A stretch of DNA of 64,000 nt from Pseudisothecium myosuroides. Its lineage: Eukaryota > Streptophyta > Bryopsida > Hypnales > Lembophyllaceae. The notes below the pieces were generated by a model, which did no database searches, was not told where the DNA came from, and worked only from the letters and a program-made list of their open reading frames with translations. The stretch covers positions 34,032,987 to 34,096,986 of the forward strand of contig OX637290.1 in assembly GCA_951799445.1 (NCBI GenBank), written 5' to 3'. How positions within the stretch are numbered: the first letter of the stretch is position 1; the number at the start of each line of letters is the position of its first letter. Position numbers and translations under genes: made by a program. Shown piece by piece: positions 10,444 through 22,700 of this stretch.

Positions 10444-12345
10444 ATGGCGAAAGCGAGTCGATCCCGGAGGTCGGTAGTGACAGCCCGGGGCATACGTCTG
10501 GTTATCCCATCGGATCCGGAGCGCCTGAAGGAGTTAGAAGAAGACCTAGAAATCATGGGGTGTTTAGGATTGGTAAAACGTCCATGGAACGTCCGGAGCG
10601 AAGAGATGATTGACGAGCTGGTTTCCGGAGTGGGTAATCAGTTCGATTTGACGATTAGGGGTCGATCTAGGGCCTGGACTCCGGAGTTGTGGGCGAAGGC
10701 ATACTTTACGCCAAGCAGGGGTTCCGGAATGGCGTCCCGGACGGACACTTACGCCGTGGAGGTATTCCGGAGTCATGCGGATTCCAAGGAAGGGAACGCC
10801 GCGAGTGACTGTAAAAGTCCCCGGAATGGGCAGTTGTTAGCATTCCTCATCCCTATCTTGTATCCGGAAAAGCCCACCCGGATTACAATGACCGTGGCAA
10901 ACACTATTTTCAGAGCGCTGGGAGACAGAGAGAATCCGGCTCCTAGGCCGGTCAGTTGGGGAGTGATCATTTACTCCGTAGTGGAAAAGTTAGCGGTCAA
11001 TATCGCAAACAAGAAGTCAAGTCCGATTAGCTCCTATCTTTTCCATCTGTATCACTCCGAGGATGCACTGGCTGGACCGGAAATGACAATGTACCGGAAG
11101 GGCGAGAATTTGTTGAAGTACGGACTTCCCGCGGAAGATGAACCGGATGAGCTCGAGCCGGAAGAAGAGGAACCGAAACCGGAGCAGGCATCACCTAACG
11201 TTGGAGGGATGCGCCGTAAATCAACTGATCAGGGTGCGCGGGGGAAGCAAGAAGCCGAGGAGGTGGAGAAGCCCCGAGAATCACTTCCAGAAACGGATCA
11301 GCTAGAGGCCACCATCAAATGGTTGTTAGCTACCCGGGCACAGAATGAGCGGATGTCGGCGGTGATCCGGGAGATGTGCGAGAAATTGGGTGTGAAGGAA
11401 GAAACCCAAATCCTGGTGGCGTTGACGGAAAGGCCAGATCCGGAAGCAGTGAAGCAGCTGGAGGACCGGATTCTGACCTTGGAGCAAGAACGGGACCGGT
11501 TTCGAGAACAAGCTGCGTGGTTGGAAAAAGAGCGGATGGCCGCTGAAGCAAAGGAGGGAGAAGCCCTCGATCTGGTCCAGAATGTCAGAAGTCTGTTTGA
11601 CAATCCGGCGGATATTCTTGCCAGAGCTACACTCTGGAATAATCAGATGGTGAAGGATGGTCACGTGGCCGGAACGAAGGTGGTGAGCATCCTCGTAGAT
11701 TTTGAAGTCCGGATTGAAGGAATGCTCAAAGAAGTCCGGCAACTGTTGGGAAACTTGGATCCGCTTGAGGGGTTAGACCAAGGCCTTTTTGACCTGGGTC
11801 AAGATCTCCAAAAAGGAGGGGCACAGAACCAGCCTTCTCCGGCAAAGAGTAAAACAATTGCCGGAACGTTGCAAGCCGGAACAGCATCGGCCCAGAAGAG
11901 GAGGTCGCTAGTGAAGCAGTTTGCGGCCTCGACTCTGGTAAAAGACGTTGTCCTAGGCATTCCAGCCGGAAGAACTGCGTCGGTGGCGAATCTCTTCCCC
12001 GACAGACTGGTTGCTTCCACTTTCCGGGAACCAGCTTTACCCGGAACGGTGTTGAACCCAGCTCAGACGGATCCGGTGAGTTTCACTCACATGCTCCAGC
12101 CCCTTCTCCAGACACCGCCACCGTCCCAGCTCATCGATCTTACTGTTCCGAAACCAAGGGGGCGACGGCTACTGAGCGAGACGGACCCGGAATCGGAAGA
12201 GGAGGAGGAGACGACTCAATCGGAGGAAGAAGAGTTGCAGCCTCCCCGGACCAGGTCGAAGACGAAGAACACCCCACCCCAGAAGACAGGTGGATCGCCA
12301 TCTCAGGGTGGCACTTCTGTAAAGAAGGCTAAGAGAAATAGGTGA
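10444..12345 (+). CDS. Gag-like protein of the TG...CA element
   Basis: An intact 633-residue ORF. I start at ATG 10444 because copies A and B begin at the same place (MAESS... against MAKAS...); the frame is open further upstream. Residues about 15-250 form a conserved block shared with copy A, with key segments RPWNV, NQF-LT-RG, AWT, SDCK, FLIP-LYPEKPTR, TVANTIF, YLFHLYH and KYGL. An acidic spacer follows, then a long charged coiled coil (about 300-460), then a proline/serine-rich tail ending in a basic patch (KKAKRN). I recognise no zinc knuckle, protease, reverse transcriptase or integrase. Its position inside an integrase-type unit suggests a structural gag or capsid analogue. That is inference; the family could also be a DNA-binding accessory protein. 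CDD or structure prediction on the conserved block would test it. Confidence 0.7.
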   Translation: MAKASRSRRSVVTARGIRLVIPSDPERLKELEEDLEIMGCLGLVKRPWNVRSEEMIDELVSGVGNQFDLTIRGRSRAWTPELWAKAYFTPSRGSGMASRTDTYAVEVFRSHADSKEGNAASDCKSPRNGQLLAFLIPILYPEKPTRITMTVANTIFRALGDRENPAPRPVSWGVIIYSVVEKLAVNIANKKSSPISSYLFHLYHSEDALAGPEMTMYRKGENLLKYGLPAEDEPDELEPEEEEPKPEQASPNVGGMRRKSTDQGARGKQEAEEVEKPRESLPETDQLEATIKWLLATRAQNERMSAVIREMCEKLGVKEETQILVALTERPDPEAVKQLEDRILTLEQERDRFREQAAWLEKERMAAEAKEGEALDLVQNVRSLFDNPADILARATLWNNQMVKDGHVAGTKVVSILVDFEVRIEGMLKEVRQLLGNLDPLEGLDQGLFDLGQDLQKGGAQNQPSPAKSKTIAGTLQAGTASAQKRRSLVKQFAASTLVKDVVLGIPAGRTASVANLFPDRLVASTFREPALPGTVLNPAQTDPVSFTHMLQPLLQTPPPSQLIDLTVPKPRGRRLLSETDPESEEEEETTQSEEEELQPPRTRSKTKNTPPQKTGGSPSQGGTSVKKAKRNR

Positions 12346-13461
12346 CTATCTAGGGTAGCCGTAATTATAGTTAGGATTCTTACCAGGATAGTAGTTCCGG
12401 AACCGGATTGTCCGGATGGGGGTCCAGTAGTTCTGGACTTTTAGGAGTTAAACGATTTCCCAGTATTCCCGGAACGGTCTTCAGGGCCATTGCCTTTTTG
12501 CTTTTTGTTTGGCCGTTGGCCGGTTTTTCTGGTGGCCGTTTGGGCTGCCTTTTTGTGGGTTTTTAAGGGCAGGCCGGTTTGTTGGCCTGTCATTCCTTTT
12601 CCTTGTTCATTTAATCTAAAGCATTCAGGAAAGTACTCGTTGGATTATTCTCTTGCGTATCGCGTCTATAGTCACTTGTGTGGATGTGTAAGTGAGAGTG
12701 TGCAAGGGGAGGAGTCCGGATTCGTGGACTGCCGGATTAGGCTGAGTGTGTTTTACGGATGAGTTTTTAGACTTGCGCAGTGAGAAAGTGGCGCCTTTAA
12801 ATTGCTGGTACGGTAATCCGGTGGAGACCAAGGAGTGGTCCGGAAGCTAGTCTAGAATTCGCAGGGGCGGTTCCGTGCGGAGATAGGCAATCGCCAGAGG
12901 AATATTTCCACCCATCCGGAAGGCTAGTCAACCTCATGAGCGGTCGAGAGCTAGGAAGTCATTCCCTTAGTTCCGGAAGTCCGGTATCCGTCGTTGTAGT
13001 AAGGAGGACCTAACGCTACCATGTGTGACCAACTTTCTGGATAGGCCATCCGGGATATTGTGAGGATGCCACCCTGTTTACTCAACTAGATCTGTTCTTG
13101 GGTTGTGTTTTGTTTTATGTTTATGTCAGATACGAAGTGGTGCAGTTCCCTACCCCTTGGAAAGAGCAAGTGAGGAACCCTCTGAGGGTAAAACAGAGGT
13201 ATCGAAAACCAACTTGTTAGAAAGACGGAACCGGAAAATTGGGTAGAGCCGGATCCGGAAGAGAATCCGGAAAGGAAGTAGTTCCGGAAAAGAGTTCGTG
13301 TGTTGAAAGGACCCCTCTCGAGGTGGTCAAAGTCCGGAAACTTAGAGGTCTAGAAACACTAATTTTGAAGCAACGTCTGGAATCTCTTGGGACGATAACT
13401 TGTGTCATCTTAGCACGTTTTTGTGGTTAAAAATACTTACGCCTAGATTATGCGTACGACA
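12346..13461 (+). other. 3' trailer of the TG...CA element
   Basis: Non-coding 1.1 kb shared in part with copy A (for example GAGGGTAAAACAG, TTCCTACCCC-like, GGGACGATA and TACTTACGCCTAGATT before the end). Conservation of the distal 80 bp suggests cis-acting end sequences. Confidence 0.6.
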
Positions 13462-14025
13462 GAGGTCATCTATTTTGTAATTGCTTCATTGATTGTTAGG
13501 ATTAAGGATTTCACGCTTTAGAAAATCAATCATGAACAACAACACTAAAATAGCATTAAATAGTATTACTTCAATTGATTGAAATGTTAATAGAGACAAC
13601 TTAGCAATGAGGACGGATCCTTTCATAGTGGTAGTGAGTCTCAGTGCAAGTAGATGCTCATGGGTCACATGACCTTTCTAATTTTCAATCAACAATGTGT
13701 CCTGACTAGATCTAGCGTGGCAGTGCATTCACTATTCACCTTCAAAATCCAATTCACCTATTGATATGCAAGTCCCTCAACCTCAAGGGCCACGCTTGCA
13801 GTGTCGCATCCAAGCCACTTTGCTTCGAAGCTACTTCAGTTGTAGGTTCCACTCCTTTCAGACAAATCAGTCTTGAAGGCATCTTGACATGAGATCACAG
13901 AAATGCCGGGATGCATCATTGTAAATCTTTGGCATTTTCAACGTTGCTGCACAAACGTGGGCATTGCTTAAGTCCCAACATCTTTGTCTTGGCAACAAAT
14001 GGAAGCATTTTGCTTTGGGAGGTGA

Positions 14026-15420
14026 TGTGAGACCTCAAGTTAGCACTTGGAACTTTGGATCTATTTTTTGCGAATTTCAGTTAGTTTTTAGTCTTAAAAT
14101 ATGAAAAAACCTATAAAAGGAGTGTTGTTGAGAGTTTTGGTAGAAGTCCCTATCAAAGTAGAAAGAGATGGTCCTAGAAACATGGAATACATAAAACTTT
14201 ATGTTTTCACTAATTCTAGGTCTTATTGGTGAGTTTGAGTGAATAGTTAATAATTCCGAGAGAAGTGAGGATATAAAAGTTAGTCAGTCCTAGTGTCTTG
14301 TTCATGCAAAACAACATCTATAAGCATGCATGTAAAAAATTGGCTAAGTAATAGAGTCTAGTTTAGGATTACAAGTCATATTAAGTCAAAGTCCAGTTCA
14401 AAAAAGAATTGGGTTTGTTATTCTAAATATTGCAGGTAACTTTGAGAGTACAAGCTGAATTTAGACCAAGATGGAGGAAAAGGTCATTGGAGCATACAGA
14501 GAGGTGATTTTCTAGGTCAAAGCATGCCAGGAGGTCAAAATGAGGGCTAGTTATTCAAGATTCCTCTGGTATCAAGAATGATTTCCCCCTCGGGTGGAAA
14601 TTTTTCAAATTTATTATATTTAGGTTAGTGCAAAGTGAGCGTGGAGCTTGCATTTAGATTCTAAGAGTGTCCTAGACGTTCTCCCAAAAGTTTCACAAAT
14701 TTGGAAAATTCCATGTTGACTCCATGGGAAGTCAACCGCTTAAAAATGCATTTGTAAATTCCTAGAAATTACAAATGTTGCGGTAAAATCTCACTAAAAA
14801 TTAGGATAGTGTTTTGTGTGCTAATAAAGAGTCCTGTCAAGTTTGAAGACATTTTGACATTCCCAAGTATTAGAATTAAGACCGACATTGAATTTCACAA
14901 CAATTTACAACTTGACGATGGGTTGACCGGCATACCAGGAGCTAACGATGTCCGAATGGAATTCTTACTCCCATGAACATTCTAAACTACCTTGGCCAGA
15001 CAATTTCATCAAAAAGCGCAAATTTCAAAAGTTAGAGTTTTGACTTTTATTGCAAGTTACTGTAACTTAAAATTGCACTTGAAAATGGCCGAGAAAACAG
15101 GGGTTAGGGGTCACTTTGGCTAATTGGGGTCTTCTGAACACGATGGCGCAATTGGTTTTTGATTTTGAGTTGTTCCCTAAAAGATAGAGAGGGTCAGCTC
15201 TTAGTTTGATTTTTTTATAGTAATTTGTGATTACTTTACAGTGATTTTACAAATATCTTTTGGAAAATCAAAGATTGGATTTGCTCAAGATCTCCTTGCT
15301 TGCATAAAAAGCCAATTTTGGACTAAAGAAAGACAATTTGGATTTAACTTAGGATTAATTTGCAAAATATCTAGGTTAATAAGGTTAATTTCAAAACTCG
15401 GGGGGTGCTCTCCATGAAAA
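14026..15420 (+). mobile_element. Old relic related to the giant LTR family
   Basis: Starts TGTGAGACCTCAAGTTAGCACTTGG and follows, in order, landmarks of the giant LTRs at 36.9-57.8 kb. These are an AACCTATAAAAGGAGTGT-like block (14110), AAATCTCACTAAAAATTAG (14788) and GGGTTGACCGGCAT (14922). It is heavily diverged, and the right limit is approximate because similarity fades. It is an older member of the same LTR family, probably only the U3 half. Confidence 0.6.
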
Positions 15421-15679
15421 AAATAAGGATATAGGTGCGAACACTGGGTATTGAAATGGGGGGTATTAATTTTTGTTCATTGATTATTCTAAGGTCTATC
15501 ATTATATAATTTTCTAATTTGAACCATTAAGAAGGGGACACACATTAATTATAATTCCTAATTGCCATGAATATGTCATATGCTATATTGGTTCAATTTT
15601 TTGCACTACTTGCAATTACAAAATTTGGTGTAGCGTTTAGAGTTCACAATTAAGGGGCTTCTTAACCATTTAGTGCTTT

Positions 15680-15865
15680 GAAGTCCAAAAATTCATATCT
15701 AATTCCACAAAGCTCCAAAAATATGAAATAACTTGGATTAGATGCCAATTCTACTCGTCTTTCAAGGAGAATTTCTTGAAAAATATTATAAGAAGTTTCA
15801 CCTCTTCAAAATTCAATTTCAGCTCTTAAATGGGTGATTTAGGGACCTCTTACCTTTTAAGCTCA
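15680..15865. repeat. Dispersed repeat, copy 2
   Basis: Diverged partner of the repeat at 6690-6870, in the same orientation. Non-coding. Confidence 0.6.
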
Positions 15866-15983
15866 ATTGGTAATCAATTTCTCATTGACAGATTTTCAGT
15901 AGCAGAATTGATATTCATGTAAAGTGCAAATATTTGCAGCTTCAAAAATCATAATCCAATTACGGGCTTTATCATTATCTAGA

Positions 15984-16125
15984 TTTTTTTTTTAAACAAA
16001 TGAAACATATTTTTATTGGTAAAAAGTAACTTATAAGCCGGCTAGCCACAAGTGGCCAAGGTGAATTGCCTCCATCGCTAGTTCCCCCAAGTCATTCTAG
16101 GGGTGTATATAAAAAAAAGCCCCCT
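15984..16125 (-). mobile_element. L1-type LINE 3' end with poly(A)
   Basis: On the minus strand a 3'-UTR-like segment (GGCCACTTGTGGCTAGCC, then TTTACCAATAAAAATATG) ends in an A run, seen as T10 at 15984-15993. Such tails are typical of plant L1 elements truncated at their 5' end. I did not find a convincing target-site duplication. Confidence 0.5.
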
Positions 16126-17248
16126 ACTTTGTACTTGATTAATTTATTGTGTACAACCTTCCTCGCTAATTTTGGGGCTTTTGATTGCAAATATAAATTC
16201 AAAATTTGCAAATTTTATCATGCATTGCAAATTTTAAAAATCAACATTTTTCCTTGGGAGCAAGTGGGGGGTCAGTTCACCCAAGCTTTACAGGTGGCCT
16301 GCCCAGAAGAGAAACAAGACGTACCATTAGGGGAGATTTGATCCTAAAAAAAGGCCGTCAGTTTTCCTTACTACTTTCGTGATAAGAGAAGTTAAAACAG
16401 AAATACAAGTATTGGCCACAATGTCATTGAGACCCCAGTATGCAGCACGGTGGAGCATTGTGATTAGCCAGAAGCGTGTGGTGACTTGAGGCAACTAGCA
16501 ATCATCATAGTAGAAAGATATGACGAGATTTGTTTTTCCGCCTCTTTTGACGCGTGTCCCTTTGCTCAACGGCTTTTCTTGTAGTATCTCGCCTCCAGAT
16601 CTCGCCTCCATATTTTGCCTCCAATACCGACCTTACCTGGTTGCTCCAGCACTTCCCCCTTGAATTGGTTATATCTGCAAACAATTTGCACTTCTCTTTG
16701 GTGGCAATTATGGTAGCTTTAGTGTTTGAGGAAAATTCAGCAGTAAATTGATGTTGGAAGAAGGTTTGGGTAACGATTTCAAAAATTGAGAAAAGCTCGT
16801 TTGTAATTGGAAACTTTGTTTGGAGCTGAGTAGCTGACGAACGTGAGAGGTGACCAATCGATCACCTTTTTTCAGCTACAATTGTTTGAATCGTAAGTGC
16901 TGAATCCCAAATGACTCTTAGTCTCCAATTTAATGGTCTCTTATTCATCGATTTACAAATTGCATTCAAGCACAAGCAATTTCAACCCATGTTGATTGCT
17001 GACAAAGGTGGGATACTGGGGTTACCTTCCAACATGTCGGCATTGATGAGAGCTCTGTATTGAGCCTGAGAGTGTAACTAACCCTATTTCTGTTGTTGGA
17101 TGCTATCGTTGCTGACTTGCTGTTTTGTGAACTCGCAAGATTGATAAAAAAGGAAGTGAAGGTGACATTGGAGGACGGCAATATCGTGCAGATCTTGTTC
17201 TGTTGATTGCTCTCGTGTGGTTTATTTTCGGGAATTTTGGAATTTCAG
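16126..17248. other. Intergenic or 5' region of the next gene
   Basis: No confident gene. A short open stretch at about 17095-17180 (LLFCELARLIKKEVKV and onward) could be an upstream exon of the gene that follows, but I see no clean donor. Confidence 0.35.
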
Positions 17249-17249
17249 A

Positions 17250-18650
17250 ATGCGACCCCGCTCTGTCGTGCAAGCTGTCACTCTTTACAATGATCTGGAC
17301 AAGAGTGGAGAACCTATTCCAAGACGTTTTGAGGTGGGCTCGTGGGTATTGTTGCAGCCGGAATTGAGAGGTGTGCACAGTAGAGATGCTAGAAAACATG
17401 GAGGGGAAAGCACTGATGGTGCATACAAGGCTCGTATTCTGAAATTCGTTGTCACTGGAGGGAAGTGCTCAAACGTAGTTGTTCAACATGCGTATCAATA
17501 TCGGCAGCTTCAATTGGATCCAAATCTCCCAATCCCAGTTCAAAGTTCTGGGATGAATTGTAAGTTTACAGCTTTGCATTGTTATTTTTCTGGAATCCTA
17601 ATTTCATATGTACTAGAAATTCTTATTATTTGATCTTTATTCTGATGGTATGGTTTTATTGTCAACAGATTTGTATCCCTCGGAGTATGAGGATTCTATA
17701 GATGTAAAGAGTATCATGTCTATTATTATGGTTGTGCATGTGGACGAAGGAGCTGCATACACAGGGGAACAAACACCTAAACAACTTCTAAGTGATAAAC
17801 TTTTCTTCTACAATGCAGAGTATCATCCTCCATCCGTGAGTGGCACATATGGGCGTTTAGAGCCCATTCCATTAGAAAATTTCAATGATCCCGTGTGGCC
17901 TCTTCCCGACATGTTAACTAAAGAATCCTATAGAGCTCGTATGCGCTCCAACTTTATATCATCCATGAAGGCAACAACTGGGAGTAGACAGACTCACTTG
18001 CAGTGGTTTTTGCCACTACATATTATAGTTGATCTCTTTTCAGTGGCTCCTACCATTCATAAAACAAATGCTATGTTCGTTTTTCAAGATGTTTCAAAAA
18101 CTTTGCTCGAATCCCTCATGGATTGTGGATGGGATGCCAAGGTCAGTAGGGGAGATGATGTAATTAAATGCAAAGTGGATCATAGCACACTAGTGTTTCG
18201 ATTTCACATTGCTAGGTCCATATTGTACACTACCTTTCAATTCAATCGTGAATGCTTGATGGATAGGTCACAATGGGTGCCTATTGATCAAACTGGATCC
18301 ATTGAGATTATAAATGTGAAGTGCAAGTACGGGGACAGGAATGTAGAAGTAGAAGTTGGAAAGATTGGCTTCTAAGCAATGTGAGACAAGAGATTTCATT
18401 CACCTTAGGCGATGAATGCCCTCCAGACTTCAGTCTCCAAATTATTCGTGAAGGACTTGCTGCTTTGAAGGTATGCTTCCAAGACTTTTCTCTCTGTAAA
18501 TTGTTACATTAGTCATCATGTTTGTTTTTTAGTCTAAAGCTTTGAAATGTGCGTTCTTTGATGTTTTAGGTAAATAAAAGGACAGAGAAGACAAAAACTA
18601 TAGCCAAGGTTTTACCTTTCATCGAAATCAAAGTATATTCTCAGAACTGA
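17250..18650 (+). pseudogene. Unidentified three-exon gene with a frame break
   Basis: Exon 1 runs 17250-17559 (acceptor TTTCAG at 17243-17248, then ATG). Exon 2 starts at 17669. Donor T|GTAAGT and acceptor CAACAG|AT are both phase 1 and join as TAT, giving GMN-Y-LYPSEYED. Exon 2 then reads well to 18375, where a stop interrupts it. The next frame carries on with FTLGDECPPDFSLQIIREGL to the donor AAG|GTATGC at 18470/18471. A last exon, 18570-18650 (VNKRTEKTKTIAKV ... TGA), follows acceptor GATGTTTTAG in phase 0. So one frame break near 18360-18380 separates otherwise good splicing. The segment GSWVLLQPEL ... YKARILKFV ... YQYRQLQ loosely recalls BAH/Tudor-like chromatin modules, but I do not recognise the family. 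Confidence 0.55.
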
Positions 18651-19706
18651 TGCTCTCATCGCAACTCTCGGCATTGTTCCAAAGTTGAAGATTTTACGGT
18701 AAGACTTCAATGCAGGAATTAGGCACAAATTTTGAAGGGGATTTTTTTGAAGCTTAGGGTTGAAGTTGTGTTTTTTAGCTTAGGGATGAAGCTATATCCA
18801 TGACCTTTTATGATTTATGTGAACCTCCTCTTAATCCAGAAAATGTTGTCATTCCTAATCCATGAGAAGGTGTATCAAGCCTAACCACTTGCATGCTCAA
18901 GAGGAGTGAAAATCTTCTCCCAGTCTTATTGAGTTTTGCTAGAATCAGAGTAGGGCTTCAATCTAAAGAATGCAGATATTCAACAAAGAACATTAATCTG
19001 GGCTCAAATATAGTTGAGGTTTGTACCTCCCACATGATATTGTGTGCTGATCTATCTGTGCTCTTGTTCATGGGATTCACGTTCTCACTCGGGAGTTAAA
19101 AGCATAGGAGCAGGTCGTATACATTATTTATCTAGGTGAATGTGCGACTAGGTTAGCAGGTCATGACATGGGTTATTGTGCTCGAAACTTGTGTATGTGA
19201 GATAGTATTTGGATTCAGCCGTAGAACAATACGAATTGAGAATCTAGTGAATTTGGATTTAATTTTATTTCCTTTTAAAAAATATGTGGTTGTGGGCACA
19301 GTGATGTACACTCGGTTACTTGATTGCAATTTTCTCTTGTTTTTACTAGAGGTTTCAGGGTGTTTATTGGATATCATTTTCTCGTTGTGCAGGACAGGAT
19401 AAGATATCCATTCTGGGATTTCGGGACAGATGGAGTAACTGCTTTTGATCCAGCGGATACGAATAATACAGGTGTTCCATCCTAAGACACATGTGTGGAG
19501 AGCAATTTCTAATACGTAATTTGCTTAATTGACAGACTTGAGGCTGAAGAGCAAGTTTATGGTGTGTTACTGTTACTGAATTTCAAGGCAGTCCTTGACT
19601 GTTCTAAGAAACGTGTGTAGCGTTCCTTTTGCTTCCTGTCTAATTTTGATGAATGGAGTTAAGAGATTTTTTCCAGAAGTTTTTCAGACCTTGAGCCAGT
19701 ACTTGT
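18651..19706. other. Intergenic DNA, no gene supported
   Basis: Non-coding sequence up to the left end of element A. Short ORFs look random. Confidence 0.5.
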
Positions 19707-22700
19707 TGTCGTACGCGCAATCTAGGCGTAAGTATCCTTAACACCAAAAAGATGATAAGATAACACGAAATATCGTCCCAGGAGATTCTAGTATGTTTCA
19801 GCAAGCTGAGGAGTATCCGGGTCGTAATCAAAACAACAAAACCCAAGCAGCACCTTTTTCTTTTCCTATTTCTAACACAATGGTCTTCCGGATCTCAATC
19901 CGGATCTATCTCTTTCCGGTTTCCGGTTTGATCCGGATTCCGGGTCTCACTTCTTAACTTCAACTGGTTTTCTATTCCCCTGTTTTACCCTCAGGGTGTC
20001 CGCATTTGATCTTTAGAGGGGTAGGAACACACCACTCATAGACATCTATTTCTCTGCACAAAACTTCACACAAAACAATCCTAACCGAGTTTTTATTGTA
20101 GAATAGAGGAAGTAATAATCCTCACAATTCCCCGGGTAGCTTGCCCGGAAAACAGGTCACTCAAAATTGCATCCTTCCACTTCTACTACAACGACAGATC
20201 AAGACAACCGGAGCTGGAAGAGATTCGTGCATCTATCTACCAAATTGATCCTATGGTTGGCAGACCTTCCGGTGAGTGGGGATTTTCCACTGGCGGTCGC
20301 TTATCTCCGCTCGGAACCCTCCCTGGATTCCGGACTCGCATCCGCACCACTCCTTAGAACCGGATCACCGTTACGGCAATTTAAAGGTACCACGCACAAG
20401 TCCTTACTCACAAGTCTAGTAAAGTTTCCTCACAAACTTACTCGCTCAAATCAGGTCCAACTAACTCTCAACCCGGATTCCCCCTCATCTGCCCTCTCTC
20501 ACACTTTCGACACTCATAGACGACTCAAGAAAACGCACACATAGCCAGAAATCCGAATGTCCACTTAGTGGCTCAGATTAGAGAAAAGAGAATATGAACA
20601 TAAACTAATGCACACAAAATGGGCAAGGCTGGAATGAAAGGGCAACAAGCTGCCCTCCACTTAAAAAACCCAAACAAAAAGCCAAAAAAGGCACACCTGA
20701 AATCCAGGTGACCAATCAGTAACTAACCGCATTATCCGGAAAGTTCAACTACTCCTAAGAATCCGGAACCGGGCCCCACGCACGGAAAATCCGCTCCAGA
20801 TTAAAAATCCTAATACTGCAAACATACTAACTACTTTCCCCGCTTTGATTTCTTCGAGCTGCTACTCGGCCCTGCAGGTGGTTTCCTGCTTCCTTTCGGT
20901 GAAGTGGACTTCGTTGCAGCCCGGGTCGGAATCTTCCGCTTGATCGGTGGCGGGTCGTCATCCGAAGCTGTCTCGTCCCCGGAAGTGAATTCCCCCTTCT
21001 CGGACTCCTGGATCATCTCCACTCTGGTCTCTCTCTCTGGTGAATCGTCCAACTGAATCGGTGTTGTATTCTTCTTGGGCGATGCCTTCTGCATATGAGT
21101 AAAGTCGACCGGATTGGTCCGAGCCGGGTTTGACAAGGCCCCTATCCGTTGGATTAAATCGCTCCGGACGGATGTTCCGGATGTCGGAATGGTACTCCCT
21201 GCTACTACCAGAATCGACTGGACACTCCTCGTCTGGCCAAACTTAGTGGTCTTCGTCTGGATCCGTGTCTGACTTGGAGTAGGTCTTGGGGATGGCTGTA
21301 GACCGATCCCTGGCCCCGGCTTCTGGGGCGTCTTCAACAAGTCGACGTTGGGCAGCTCCGGAAAGTGGGTGAAGTCCAAGGGCTTGTTCGGGTCGAGGTG
21401 CCCCAACAACTGCGCCATCTCCTTCAAAATTCCTTCCATCCGGGCCTGGAAGTCCACCAAGATGGTTACCACCTTGGACCCAGATAAGTGGCCCGTGCCA
21501 CTCAGCTGATTGCTGAAGAGTCGGGATTTGATCACAGCTTCCGAGGGCTGCTCCACCAACGCGGTCAAATTGTGGATGAGTTAGAGAGCTTCCGTCTCCT
21601 TCTGCCGTGCAACTGCGGAATCCGTCTCCGCCCAGTTCACCCGACCTAACAGGTCATCCCTTTCCTTCTCCAAGCCCTTGATCTGCTCGTCCTTCTCACG
21701 AATCAGATCCGGGCTCAATAGTCGCCGGATCTCCTTTATGATATCTTCCGGCTCCACCTTCAGCTCCGCAGAAATCCCCAGGATCATGTTTGACATGCCA
21801 AAATGCATGTGCTTGGCCTCCTCCATCCACTGTGTTCCGACGTCGAAGAAGTCCGACTGCATTTCCAATCCCGGAGGCTGACTTGACTCTCCTTTTTCCG
21901 GGGTCGACTGTTCCACCCTCGAGTTCGGATTGGTCAACTTCCTTTTCTTCTCTCGTTTGTCGACCAGGTCCTGCTGCTGCGATTCTTCTTCCTCGTCGTC
22001 GTCTTCTTCTTCTTCCTCCTCCTCTCCCTCGATTGGAGTATCCGGCGGAATTTCGTGCGTGAGACCATACTTCACTATTTCCAATCTGGTGTTGTAAATC
22101 ACCACCTCTTCACTAGTCAACACCTCCTGATGGTGGTACAGGTGAAACAGATACGGACTGAGAAGACTCGGCTTCCCCTTCCCTACGTGCGACACCAGTT
22201 TCTTCACTATACCGGCTAGGACTTTCCCCCAGTGGACTACCTTATCTTCTAAAGCTCCAAAGATAGTGTTGGCCACCGTAACCGTAACTCGGGTGGGCTT
22301 TTCTGGATACAGGATCGGAATCAAAAATTCCAACACCCATTTCTGCCTAGCGTCCTTACAGTCACTCACGGGGTATCCGTCCTTAGTGGTAACCGGATTA
22401 CGGAACTTCCCAATCCCGTACTTTTCTACCCGAGAACCTAATCCGGACCCGTTCTTCTCGAATCCGTATACGTCAGCCCATACATCCGCCGTCCATGCTC
22501 CGGGTTGGCCTCTCACAGTCAACTCAAACTGATTTGGGACTCCCAAGATGAGCTGCTCCAACATCTCCGTGTCCTTAACATTCCACGGTCGATGGATCAA
22601 ACCTACGCACCCCATCCGGGTCAGATTTGTTTCCAACTCCTTCCGGTGAGTTGGGTCCGTGGGAATAGCCGGTCTAACTATTTGAGCTGTGACAGAAGGT

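Larger units (their letters stand above)
9976..13466 (+). mobile_element. 3.48-kb TG...CA element, copy C, GAGGT duplication
   Basis: Element body 9981-13461 starts TGTGGGAGTACG and ends GCGTACGACA. It is flanked by perfect GAGGT repeats (9976-9980, 13462-13466). TG...CA ends plus a 5-bp duplication are the signature of LTR-retroelement integrase, yet no internal LTR pair is visible. The whole unit therefore behaves like one giant solo LTR or an LTR-less derivative. It carries one long gag-like ORF, a leader of about 460 bp with CCGGAAAGTT tandem repeats (10155-10210), and a 1.1-kb trailer. Copy A at 19707-23203 has the same length (3497 bp) and the same ends. Confidence 0.8.

Noticed and set aside
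10293..10970. Minus-strand ORFs opposite the gag-like gene
   Set aside because: Shadows of the plus-strand ORF; the homologous copy A does not preserve them as features.
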